Below, in pieces: positions 54,001 through 62,706 of a stretch of 64,000 nt of DNA. Made by a program: the position numbers and the translations under genes. The stretch's first letter is position 1, and the number at the start of each line of letters is the position of its first letter. Source of the DNA: Gammaproteobacteria bacterium (GTDB taxonomy: Bacteria; Pseudomonadota; Gammaproteobacteria; DSM-16500); the NCBI GenBank assembly GCA_013816845.1, contig JACDDU010000002.1, positions 124,001 through 188,000 of the forward strand, in the 5' to 3' direction. The notes under the pieces are model-generated. The model was not told the origin of the DNA and made no database searches. It saw only the letters and a list, made by a program, of their open reading frames with translations.

Positions 54001-56002
54001 GGGCGCTCGACTGGTAGGTTTCATCGATAGGCATGATGAAATTATTTTCAACCGCCGTAGTTACCGCTGCCATGACAGCTTGAGGTGATTTTTCACTAAT
54101 CGTGATTAATGTTTTTAAATTAAATTTATAGCCAATACAAGCAGCAAGTTTTAAAATGTTTTGTACATCAAGGCTTAAGAGTTTTATACGACTAATTAAT
54201 AAATCTACAACATTATCAGTAATGTTTTGCGCTTGTATTTTTTCAATATCCCAATGCCATTGATGTGTATGATGATCGAATTTAAGTAAATGTCGAATAT
54301 ATAAATCTTTAACAAATTGGTTAATAAAAAAAGGGTTGCCCTGGGTTTTAAAAGCAATCAAATCCGCTAACGATACAATACGAGAAATTGAAGAGAATAA
54401 GCTGTCAGCAAGTAATTGTTGTATATCATGGAGAGTAAGTGGCGTTAAAACAACTTGATGTAAAATGACCTTCGCTTTGCGTAATTCCTGACAAGCAATG
54501 GTTAACGGATGTTTAGCGTTGACTTCATTGTCACGATAAGCACCAATAATTAATAAATGTTTAAGCTTGGTATCAGTTAATAAACTTTGGATTAATAATA
54601 ATGAAGCGCTATCAACCCATTGCAAATCATCGAAAAAAAACACTAAAGGATGTTCAGCGCTCGCTAAAGTATGAATAAAATGCTGAAAAGTAAATATGAA
54701 TCGATTTTGTGAATCAATCGGAGCTAATGCCGAAACATTCTTTTGTGCGCCAATAATTAATTCAACCGAAGGGATAACATCAGTGATCACTTGGCCATTG
54801 TCACCGAGGGCTACTAACAATTTTTCCTTTAATGCGGTTAATTTAGTTTCCGATTCAGCAAGGAGTTGTTTTACCAAAGCATCAAGGGCCGTGATAATGG
54901 CGCTATAAGGCGTTGCGCGCTGTAATTGATCATATTTACCGCTTACAAAATATGCTTTTTTCTGCACAACAGGTTTATGAATTTCTCGAACTAATGATGA
55001 TTTGCCGATTCCCGAATAACCCGTTACTAATAATAATTCTGGCTCCCCTCTCCCAACACGTTCAAAAGCATCTAGCAGTTGATTAAGTTGTTCTTTGCGG
55101 CCATAAAGACGATGTGACATATTAAGTTGATCATGAACATCGACTTGACCTAAGGGAAATAAGTCTATTTTTTGATGGCTTTGCCATTGGATGAAGCATT
55201 TAGTCAAATCGGCTTTGAGGCCAGCCGCGCTTAAATACCGATCCTCTGGCATTTTGGCGAGCAGTTTAGCAATGATTAAACCGACTTGCTTGGGTACGTT
55301 TGGATTAAATTCACAAACATTAGGTGCGATCTTTGCAATGTGGTTATGAACCATTTCTAATTGATCTGCACAATGAAATGGCGTTTCACCGGTCAGCATT
55401 TGAAAAAAAGTAACTCCCAAGGAATAAAAATCACTTCGATAATCGAGGGGTCTATTCATTCTTCCAGTCTGTTCGGGGGAAATATAAGCAAGCGTCCCTT
55501 CTAACTTATTAACTGGGAGATATTCTGTATTTTCTTCCGATAATTGAGTGGCAATACTGAAATCAATGAGTTTAATAGATAAGGTATCAGGGTTGATAAT
55601 AATGTTATTAGGGTTAATATCTTTGTGAATGATTTGCTGTAAATGTAAATTAATTAAAATCTCAGTGAGATCAATAGCAATTTTAAAAAATTCAGTCAAG
55701 CCCATTGGTTTTTTTTCTAAAAATTGCGTTAAAGATTTTCCTTTTATATCTTCTAAAACTAATACTAATTGATGTTGATTTTTGATGAGTTCATATACAT
55801 CAATAATGCCACTGACATTAAGTAATTTTAGCAACTGAAATTCGTGTTGCAGAGCAGCTAAATCGGCGAGCGTAGGTTTTTCAAAACGACATGCTTTTAA
55901 AATAACAGGTAAATTGTCACTGAGGCGGATACCACGGTAGACAATATAATGATTACCTTTGTAAAGCTGATCAAGAATTTGATAGCCAACAAGTGCAAGC
56001 AT
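51056..56002 (-). CDS. Giant Ser/Thr kinase-AAA ATPase-GAF-GGDEF signalling protein
   Basis: 1648 residues. Residues 8-270: Ser/Thr kinase (candidate Lys K36; HKDINPNN with catalytic D128; DFS 147-149 where DFG is usual; GTLAYISPEQTGRMN activation segment). Residues about 300-560: AAA_16/STAND ATPase, Walker A GYSGIGKS 328-335, Walker B LVFFFDDLQWVD. Residues about 700-1280: TPR-like helices. Residues about 1310-1460: GAF. Residues about 1475-1648: diguanylate cyclase, with LTGLANR, FLDLDGFKKINDTLGH, an RxxD inhibitory site (REGD) five residues before GGDEF (1559-1563). It is predicted to make c-di-GMP. A divergent partner gene starts 396 bases away. Confidence 0.92.
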   Translation of the reverse strand: MLALVGYQILDQLYKGNHYIVYRGIRLSDNLPVILKACRFEKPTLADLAALQHEFQLLKLLNVSGIIDVYELIKNQHQLVLVLEDIKGKSLTQFLEKKPMGLTEFFKIAIDLTEILINLHLQQIIHKDINPNNIIINPDTLSIKLIDFSIATQLSEENTEYLPVNKLEGTLAYISPEQTGRMNRPLDYRSDFYSLGVTFFQMLTGETPFHCADQLEMVHNHIAKIAPNVCEFNPNVPKQVGLIIAKLLAKMPEDRYLSAAGLKADLTKCFIQWQSHQKIDLFPLGQVDVHDQLNMSHRLYGRKEQLNQLLDAFERVGRGEPELLLVTGYSGIGKSSLVREIHKPVVQKKAYFVSGKYDQLQRATPYSAIITALDALVKQLLAESETKLTALKEKLLVALGDNGQVITDVIPSVELIIGAQKNVSALAPIDSQNRFIFTFQHFIHTLASAEHPLVFFFDDLQWVDSASLLLIQSLLTDTKLKHLLIIGAYRDNEVNAKHPLTIACQELRKAKVILHQVVLTPLTLHDIQQLLADSLFSSISRIVSLADLIAFKTQGNPFFINQFVKDLYIRHLLKFDHHTHQWHWDIEKIQAQNITDNVVDLLISRIKLLSLDVQNILKLAACIGYKFNLKTLITISEKSPQAVMAAVTTAVENNFIMPIDETYQSSALVNDLTMFREVDLSQLCYQFIHDRVQQAAYQLIADDERQTYHLQIGRLLLKEHPLTAKDDLLFTITDHLNDSTALITDTDEKVQLATFNLWAGQNAKNSNAYSIAKTYIQSGLTLLTPFNWSNQYDLLFALKKELAICQYLTSEFDAAELTFNELVANVHDKLPALEATQLHCEMLATMNRHQEAIRLGLAALKRINIIIPLKTNDLHILKAVLKVKWQVGFSGLHNIDLQPITSANYEAAINLITQLANSAFMSNAKLFVLLCATTMHLSLRWGYTPGTSYACLVYAFMLMHALNWYGEGLDYVKFHQKLIGKYSQGSLKGKNHFIFGNFIAPWRYSLATSEKTLIQASHDTYDVGDLVYSNYANCGFLYLIFHSGLPLNEVERHHHDAVIFLTNAKINDFLYIIKFANNICRHLSNKNKTLISELDVNEATMLSWNNKTELNLFYTYYTKLCYLMGQFDAARAAGIKHEQYYENGLGMLSNLDAAFYHCLSITANHSRDKVLNNKTLRLLHKRLHRWTKWNPNNFASYLALVDAEIARINNLPLRAINKYNQAMVTVSEMNNIELLAIVYECAGRFYQEYHMPIFAKTCMQHAYYAYQQWGAITKCKLLEDQYPGWFTEDITHSDAVNTTYTTTESSLTNIDILSILKFTQIISGEIQLDKLLQKLMVILLQNAGAQRGALLVKNNDNWLVEAEGSSAEQCVYLTPTQLITQRTDLPLTLINLAIRTQDLLIIQSPEEINSMTVEDPYLITVKPQSLLILPIIYQGKFKSLLYLENRITSYAFTNEHVQTLKLLASQAAISLENARLYYQSTHDPLTGLANRNLLYQVFDLVSIKAKRNHTQIAILFLDLDGFKKINDTLGHEVGDKLLQYVAQQLNACIREGDLAVRLGGDEFVIIMDDITQKSQIEVVAKGLLKRFTETILINNHEIHIGTSVGIGIYPDDGDDIQTILKYADSALYQVKSRGKGHYQFYQTEDQLH

Positions 56003-56397
56003 TGGTTATAAATCATCCTTGTAAATATTATAAAAATTAACCCTTTATCTACAAATTTTACCATGGATGGATGAGCATTTGATTAAATCCAAAAAGTTGT
56101 GACTCTTTAGTCCTATTAATAGGAAAAATGTTCAATTCACAGCCCAATTAAGTACGGTTGCTTCAGCTTGTTTCGCCAAACAAATAATTAAAAACTTTTG
56201 TTTTCGCGAATTTGCTCGAGCAACGATATGAATTTTTTTGAATTATTAAACAACTTTCATGTGCGCTTTATCGAGAAAGCGATTGCTTTTTACCTTGCGC
56301 ATTATCCAAGCCTCAGATTCTATTGATAAAAAACATTTTAATGCCCTTAAATTTAGAAACTATACTTAAAGAGTTATCTCAACTTTAAATATAAACT
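56003..56397. other. Divergent promoter region between the two giant signalling genes
   Basis: A 395-base AT-rich gap with no gene. Both flanking genes start here in opposite directions, so it must hold two promoters. One small hairpin is visible: CGCTTT (56263-56268) with AAAGCG (56275-56280), followed by ATTGCTTTTT, which could end a short transcript on the + strand; the role is uncertain. No operator could be assigned. Confidence 0.35.
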
Positions 56398-59300
56398 ATG
56401 GTTGAATTAGAAGGTTACACGGCATTTGAAGAAATTAGTGCGCAAGAACATACGGTATGCTACCGGGCTATCCGCGTGTCTGATCATAAGCAAGTTATAT
56501 TAAAAATTATTCGATCAGAATATCCTACCGTTGCTGAACTTTCTTCTTTACAACAAGATTATCAGTTTGCTAAAAAACTCAATATCCCGGGTATAATCAA
56601 AGCTTATGATTTTCAAAAGTATCGAAATGGTTATGGATTAGTTCTTGAAGATATTGGTGGCATTACTTTAAAGGAATATTTACAGCTTGGCATACTCTCT
56701 CTAACTAATTTTTTTAGAATTGCATTGCCCCTCGTTGATACACTACAAGCTTTACATGAAAAAGGGGTGATCCATAAAGATATTAACCCCACCAATATTA
56801 TTATTGAACCCCAAACGCTTTCCGTAAAGTTAACCGACTTTAGTAACGCATCACTTTTACAATACGAAGTTCAAGATCAACAAAATCCTAATATTCTAAG
56901 CGGTACGCTTTTTTACTTATCTCCCGAACAAACCGGCAGAATGAATCGATCAATCGATTATCGTACTGATTTTTATTCGCTAGGGGTTACATTTTATGAA
57001 ATGCTTGCAGGACAATTACCGTTTGCAGCAATTGATGCGATTGGTTGGGTTTATTGTCACATTGCCCAACCCCCCACGCCTTTACAAAATATTGCACCTG
57101 AAATTCCTGAAATGATTAGTCGAATTATCCATAAACTTATTGGAAAAATGCCGGAAGATCGTTACAAAAGTGCGGCAGGTTTAAAGTCCGATCTTTTACA
57201 ATGTGAAATTGAATGGCGTGGATATGGGGTTATCAAACCTTTTGAACTGGCACTAAATGATGTTAGCGATACGCTTGCCTTATCGCAGCGACTTTATGGT
57301 CGCGAAATGCAAGTTAATGCCTTGCTCGATGCTTTTGACCGCACGATTGCTGGAGGCAGGGAATGCATTCTCATTTCTGGAAATGCAGGGATAGGCAAAT
57401 CTTCCTTAGTGCATGAAATTGATAAACCCATTACCAAGAATAAGGGTTTTTTTATTAGCGGTAAGTATGATCAATTCAAGAGAAATATTCCATTCAGTGC
57501 TGTTATTGAAGCATTCCGACAGCTTGTACAAAATTGGCTAACAGAGCCTGAAGAAAAAATTATTGTGCTAAGGAATGAATTGCAAAACCTTGTTGGTAAG
57601 AGTGGTCAAGTACTTATTGATATCATTCCCGAATTGGAACATATCATTGGGCCGCAACCGAAAGCTTTGACATTAGATCCAACCCAAACACAAAATCGAT
57701 TCATGATTTTATTCCGCGGTTTTATACAAGTTTTTGCCAGTAAAAATCATCCACTTGTTTTATTCTTAGATGATTTGCAGTGGGTGGATAATGGTTCGTT
57801 GAAGCTGATTGAAATGTTGTTAACGGATCCGCAAATTCGTTATTTATTAGTGATCGGTTCTTATCGAGATAACGAAGTTACCGCCGATCATCCCTTATTA
57901 ATTAATTTGCGCGAAATTAATAAATCAAACATTACCACGATAAAAACAATTGATCTGGCACCTTTAAATGTCAAAGATTTAACTGACTTAATATTTGATA
58001 GTATAAATGGTGAATATTTGCGAGATGAGCAATTAGCGAATTTAGTATTTAAAAAAACCGGTGGCAATCCCTTTTTTGTGATCAAATTTTTAAAAACCCT
58101 TTATCAAGAAAAATTATTAACTTTTTCGCATATTAATCGGTCTTGGGAATGGAATATTGAGGCAGTTGAAGCTGCCAAAATTACAGAAAGCATTGTCGGC
58201 TTATTGATAAGTAACATTCATAAATTATCCCCGGCTGCCCAAATGATGTTACAGCGGGCATCATGTATTGGTTTTACCTTTGATTTAGGATTATTAGCCA
58301 TTTTATCTGGAGAAACATTACAAAAAACTTCTATCTTATTATGGGAGGCGGTGCAAGCTGAACTTATTAGCCCAATCGGTACGAATTATCGAGATGTAGA
58401 TTTATTCGCACGAGAAAAAATCAATCCGAAAAATATTCAAGAACGCATTAATTATAATTTTTCTCATGATCGAATTCAACACGCTGTAATGAGTCTAAAT
58501 ACCGAAGACAATAATCAAAAAATGCACTTTGCAATCGGTAAAATTTTATTAGGAAAATATAATGAACAGTCGGAAAGCGTCGATTTATTTGAAATAATAA
58601 ATCATTTAAATGCTTCTTCATCGCTGATTAGAGCCGAGGCTGAAAAAATTCAACTTGCTGAACTGAATTTAAAAGGTGCAAAACAAGCCAGGCTTTCGAT
58701 GGCTTATCAATCGGCGCTTAACTATATCAATGCCGGTATTCAATTGCTTGTAGATATTTCGTGGGACCAACAATATGAATTACTTCTTGCGCTACATAAA
58801 CAATTGTTAGAATGTGAATATTTAATTGGTGAATATCAAAAAGCCGAACAAAACTTTGATTTTATTATGTCTAAGGCAAAAACAGTTTTAGATAAAGCGG
58901 ATCTATATTATAGCAAAATTAAAATTTATACCAACCAAGGTAAGTTACATGAAGGTACTCAGCTGGGAATTGAAGCGCTCCGTTTGTTTGATATCGAAAT
59001 TCCTACTCATCCCAATGTCGGTACTATATTGCGAAAAATTTTATCTGTAGAGCGCCTCATCTTTTTTAAAAATGTCAGTCAACTTAATGTGGTAGAGATG
59101 ACTGATCCTAAGCAACTTTCTATTTTACGAATTCTATTTGCTATTGGTACAAGCGCCTCCTCTTTTAATCGCCCTTTATTTTTAGTGACGACTTGCATGG
59201 CAACCCGCCAAGTGTTGGAATACGGTTATACAGATGAAGCCCCCTTGGCAATTTGCGCCTATGCAATGCTATTACTTTCAATTGGACGACACAAAAAAGC

Positions 59301-61650
59301 TGTTATTTTCTTAGATTTTGCACGACGTATTTCTGAAAAATCGGGTAGTGTTGCAGCATCTGCTCGCTATCACATACCGGTAATACTTGCTAATTATTTA
59401 TATAAACCCATTCATACCTTGCCTGATATTGCAAAAATCGCCTATCAACAAGCCTTGGAAGCAGGGGAGCTCATTTATGCCTCCTGGGCGTGTGTTGGTA
59501 AACTCCGAGCACTGAGTTTGCTTGGTAAACCGATTAAAGATCTAGGTGAAGAAGCGCTCAATAGTTATGAATATACACTCAGGATCAAATACACAGATTA
59601 TTACGATATTACTAAAATGTACAATCAGTATTATCAATGTTTACAAGCTAACCCTGCTGTTTCACGTGAAGATTTGCTTGAAAGTTTAAAGGGTATTCAG
59701 AGTAAAGAAAGTGAAATTATAAATGGTGAGGGACATAGTCTAGCGGCCCGCTATTATTATTTTGTCGAAGACTATGAAAATGCATTAAAAATGAGTGAAA
59801 AAGCCTTCGCTTATCGTCAATCCTATCATCACCATCAAATGATTCGTAGTGAAGTTTATTTATACTATGCATTGGCAATCGCCAAAAATTATCCGCAACT
59901 GAATATCAAACAGCGCAAGTCTTATAAGAAAATTTACAAGAAAATTTTAAACGAAGTACAAAGATGGTCAAAGCTTTGTCCCTATAATTTTTCAGATAAA
60001 TATTTATTACTTGCAGCTGAATATGCACAAATTTGCAATCGATCAGTTATGGCTGCGCGGTTATATGATGATGCTATTAACCAAGCAAGTAAAAATAATT
60101 TTATTTATTGTATTGCCATTGCCAATGATTGCGCTGCTCAATTTTATTCCAAACAAGGTAAAGATAAAATTGCTAGATCATATATGTTAGAGGCGCATTA
60201 TTATTTTTATCGCTGGGGCGCCGTTGCCAAGACGAATCTATTAGAGCATCAATACCAAGCATGGCTTAAACCCCAAATGAATAGTAATGCGATTGCGCAT
60301 GATCACAGCGGAACCATTACTTTGCCGACTTCAGCTTTAGATTTTTTATCGGTTATTAAAGCTTCACATACTATTTCAAAAGAAATTTTACCCGATCGAT
60401 TATTATTGCAAACATTAAATGTTGTTATTGAAAATGCAGGTGCAGATAAAGCTATGTTTATTACGAGACAAAACACATCTTTTATAATCGAGCTTGCAAT
60501 AGATAAAATTAGCGAAGACCCAGATAAATTTATCCGCAAAGAAGGTAATGCCACGAATTTACCTCAAACATTGCTGCATGCGGTTTATCGAACCAATAAA
60601 CCCATTATTTTGTATGATGCAATTAATAGTGAGATATTTGCAAATGATTCTTACATTATAAAAAATCGTCCTAAGTCTATCCTTTGTATGCCTATTCATC
60701 ATCAAAATGATTTAGTGGGGATTTTATACTTAGAAAATCATACCAGTACGGGTGCTTTTACCTCTGAATTGTTGCAAGTTCTTAATTTAATTGGAACCCA
60801 AACTGCTATTTCCTTAGAAAATGCTAAAGTTTATGCTGCAAGTGGTCGCTTTGTGCCGCGCGAATTTTTGGAACAGTTACAAAAACGAAATATATCCGAA
60901 GTTTCGTTAGGCGATAATTCCCATCAGAATATGTCCATTCTTTTTTGTGATATTCGAAATTTTTCTAATTTGTTTGAACATTTAACTTCCGCTGAAGCAT
61001 TTGATTTAATTAATAGCTTTTTTTCAGCCATGGAACCTTATATCCGCAAGCAACATGGATTTATCGATAAATATATTGGTGATGCCATCATGGCTTTATT
61101 TAGCGGCGTTGCAGATCATGCCGTGCAAGCGGGCGTTGATATGTTGAAAGGTCTCAAAAAGTATCAAGAAGCGTGCAAAATAAACAACAAACCTGAAATC
61201 AATATAGGAATCGGAATTAATACAGGCGAATTAATGTTGGGTATTGTTGGGAGTGAAAATAGGATTGAAAGTACAGTCATCGGTGATTCAGTCAATATTG
61301 CTACGCGTATAGAAACATTAAATAAATTATACGGGACAAAATTATTAATTAGCGAAACAACGCGCTTAAATTTACGGTTTCCTGAACACTTTACGCTCCG
61401 TTTGGTGGATAAAGCAATCATTAAAGGTAAAGAAAATACAATTGAAGTTTGGGAAGTTTGTGATGTCGATGAACCCGATGTCTTAGAAGCAAAAAGAAAA
61501 AGTTTAGACTGTTTTAATCGGGCACGAAATGCGTATCAAGAAAAAAATTATATGGAAGCTCAACAGTATTTTAGGATGTGTCATGATCAAAATAAAAAAG
61601 ACCAAGTTGTAAAAATTTACCTAGACCTGTGTAAGAAGAAATTATCGTAA
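56398..61650 (+). CDS. Giant Ser/Thr kinase-AAA ATPase-GAF-class III nucleotide cyclase
   Basis: 1750 residues. Kinase (K36, HKDINPTN with D128, DFS 147-149), AAA ATPase (Walker A GNAGIGKS 328-335; Walker B LVLFLDDLQWVD), TPR-like helices (about 700-1280) and GAF (about 1310-1480) match the neighbour in order, with identical motif positions over the first 340 residues. The output domain differs: a class III cyclase (about 1510-1690) with metal Asp in ILFCDIRNFSN and KYIGDAIMALF, and TVIGDSVNIATRIE. The Lys of DKYIGD and the Thr before VIGD fit adenine specificity, so cAMP is the likely product (inference). A short helical tail (NYMEAQQYFRMC) follows. Confidence 0.92.
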   Translation: MVELEGYTAFEEISAQEHTVCYRAIRVSDHKQVILKIIRSEYPTVAELSSLQQDYQFAKKLNIPGIIKAYDFQKYRNGYGLVLEDIGGITLKEYLQLGILSLTNFFRIALPLVDTLQALHEKGVIHKDINPTNIIIEPQTLSVKLTDFSNASLLQYEVQDQQNPNILSGTLFYLSPEQTGRMNRSIDYRTDFYSLGVTFYEMLAGQLPFAAIDAIGWVYCHIAQPPTPLQNIAPEIPEMISRIIHKLIGKMPEDRYKSAAGLKSDLLQCEIEWRGYGVIKPFELALNDVSDTLALSQRLYGREMQVNALLDAFDRTIAGGRECILISGNAGIGKSSLVHEIDKPITKNKGFFISGKYDQFKRNIPFSAVIEAFRQLVQNWLTEPEEKIIVLRNELQNLVGKSGQVLIDIIPELEHIIGPQPKALTLDPTQTQNRFMILFRGFIQVFASKNHPLVLFLDDLQWVDNGSLKLIEMLLTDPQIRYLLVIGSYRDNEVTADHPLLINLREINKSNITTIKTIDLAPLNVKDLTDLIFDSINGEYLRDEQLANLVFKKTGGNPFFVIKFLKTLYQEKLLTFSHINRSWEWNIEAVEAAKITESIVGLLISNIHKLSPAAQMMLQRASCIGFTFDLGLLAILSGETLQKTSILLWEAVQAELISPIGTNYRDVDLFAREKINPKNIQERINYNFSHDRIQHAVMSLNTEDNNQKMHFAIGKILLGKYNEQSESVDLFEIINHLNASSSLIRAEAEKIQLAELNLKGAKQARLSMAYQSALNYINAGIQLLVDISWDQQYELLLALHKQLLECEYLIGEYQKAEQNFDFIMSKAKTVLDKADLYYSKIKIYTNQGKLHEGTQLGIEALRLFDIEIPTHPNVGTILRKILSVERLIFFKNVSQLNVVEMTDPKQLSILRILFAIGTSASSFNRPLFLVTTCMATRQVLEYGYTDEAPLAICAYAMLLLSIGRHKKAVIFLDFARRISEKSGSVAASARYHIPVILANYLYKPIHTLPDIAKIAYQQALEAGELIYASWACVGKLRALSLLGKPIKDLGEEALNSYEYTLRIKYTDYYDITKMYNQYYQCLQANPAVSREDLLESLKGIQSKESEIINGEGHSLAARYYYFVEDYENALKMSEKAFAYRQSYHHHQMIRSEVYLYYALAIAKNYPQLNIKQRKSYKKIYKKILNEVQRWSKLCPYNFSDKYLLLAAEYAQICNRSVMAARLYDDAINQASKNNFIYCIAIANDCAAQFYSKQGKDKIARSYMLEAHYYFYRWGAVAKTNLLEHQYQAWLKPQMNSNAIAHDHSGTITLPTSALDFLSVIKASHTISKEILPDRLLLQTLNVVIENAGADKAMFITRQNTSFIIELAIDKISEDPDKFIRKEGNATNLPQTLLHAVYRTNKPIILYDAINSEIFANDSYIIKNRPKSILCMPIHHQNDLVGILYLENHTSTGAFTSELLQVLNLIGTQTAISLENAKVYAASGRFVPREFLEQLQKRNISEVSLGDNSHQNMSILFCDIRNFSNLFEHLTSAEAFDLINSFFSAMEPYIRKQHGFIDKYIGDAIMALFSGVADHAVQAGVDMLKGLKKYQEACKINNKPEINIGIGINTGELMLGIVGSENRIESTVIGDSVNIATRIETLNKLYGTKLLISETTRLNLRFPEHFTLRLVDKAIIKGKENTIEVWEVCDVDEPDVLEAKRKSLDCFNRARNAYQEKNYMEAQQYFRMCHDQNKKDQVVKIYLDLCKKKLS

Positions 61651-61755
61651 TGTGCTCCTTCATTAAGCGTGCTTCAAATATAAACGATAATTGGTTTGTT
61701 ATATTAAATATTCGGTTGAGTAAAGGTTATAAACCACGCCGGCGAATCCATTGCC

Positions 61756-62493
61756 TCAGTTTCTCATCATCAAAGCGACGACAGCTAAAATGACCATGGT
61801 TAAATCTTCAATCAAGGTAATACTCGAAAGCGGAACTTTGAGTAACGTTCCTAAGCAGGCGCAGTGGATTTTTTGTTTTTTAAGTAAACTGTTTATGACA
61901 CCGAGACTCGAAAAACCCATGATGACTATAGTCGCAAATTGCGTTAGAGTTGGTAGTTCTTGCGTTAAATATAAAATTCCCAGCACTAATTCTAAGAAAG
62001 GATAAATGTAACCATAGGTATGCCAACGTTGTGCTAATAAATCGTAAGTCGCATACCCTTCTGCAAAACCACGAATATCTAAAAATTTAAAAGCTGAAAA
62101 AATTAAGAAAAATCCAGCCATAAATTGGTTCATCAAGCTTTGCCAATTGATTTCTCCTGCATGAAAATTATTTATCCCAGCAACACCGATTATATAACTC
62201 ATAATCAGAAAAATAGGGTAATAGACTCGCCATCCTTGCGGTTCTGGATCAGCCATAGAAAGAGACTTAGAATTGCTAAGATGATGTGTAGGACGAGCTT
62301 GTAGTTTGTAATTCCCGATCAAAGCGAGGTGGGCATTAAGTGCATCAAGGTTGGGAGGACGCTCAGCTTCAATTTTAAGTAGCGGGGGATTCAGTGTTAT
62401 CTCAATTATATTTACATGGGGTGATAACACTGAGGAAATTTTATGAATGCAAGAAGGGCAATGTATTCCCTCGATAGAGTAGGTTAAATTCAT
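61756..62493 (-). CDS. HMA domain-MauE membrane protein fusion
   Basis: A 245-residue protein. Residues 1-70 form a heavy-metal-associated domain (NLTYSIEGIHCPSCIHKISSVL, CPSC as the metal site). Residues about 90-245 are four or five hydrophobic helices resembling the MauE/DoxX group (YPIFLIMSYIIGVAGINNF, FMAGFFLIFSAFKFLDIRGFAEGYATYDLLAQRWHTYGYIYPFLELVLGILYL) and a conserved Cys pair IHCACLG near residue 210. The family is linked to redox and metal handling at the inner membrane. The fusion hints at copper or thiol chemistry, but this is inference. It is convergent with the giant cyclase gene and stands alone. Confidence 0.83.
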   Translation of the reverse strand: MNLTYSIEGIHCPSCIHKISSVLSPHVNIIEITLNPPLLKIEAERPPNLDALNAHLALIGNYKLQARPTHHLSNSKSLSMADPEPQGWRVYYPIFLIMSYIIGVAGINNFHAGEINWQSLMNQFMAGFFLIFSAFKFLDIRGFAEGYATYDLLAQRWHTYGYIYPFLELVLGILYLTQELPTLTQFATIVIMGFSSLGVINSLLKKQKIHCACLGTLLKVPLSSITLIEDLTMVILAVVALMMRN

Positions 62494-62706
62494 TAATATA
62501 ATCCTTTTATTCCAAACTATTCTTTTCTAAGTAAAATACTGATTGGTACTCATACTCATGAGGCCAGTCACGCCGTTGACTATTATACTAAAGTTATAGA
62601 AATGAATCACTTAGCTTAAATCTTTCATAAAATCAAATTGCTTCATCTTTTGGCTTATCATTAAGAGGTATAATAATTAAAATATAATGTAGAAACCGAG
62701 GGGTTT

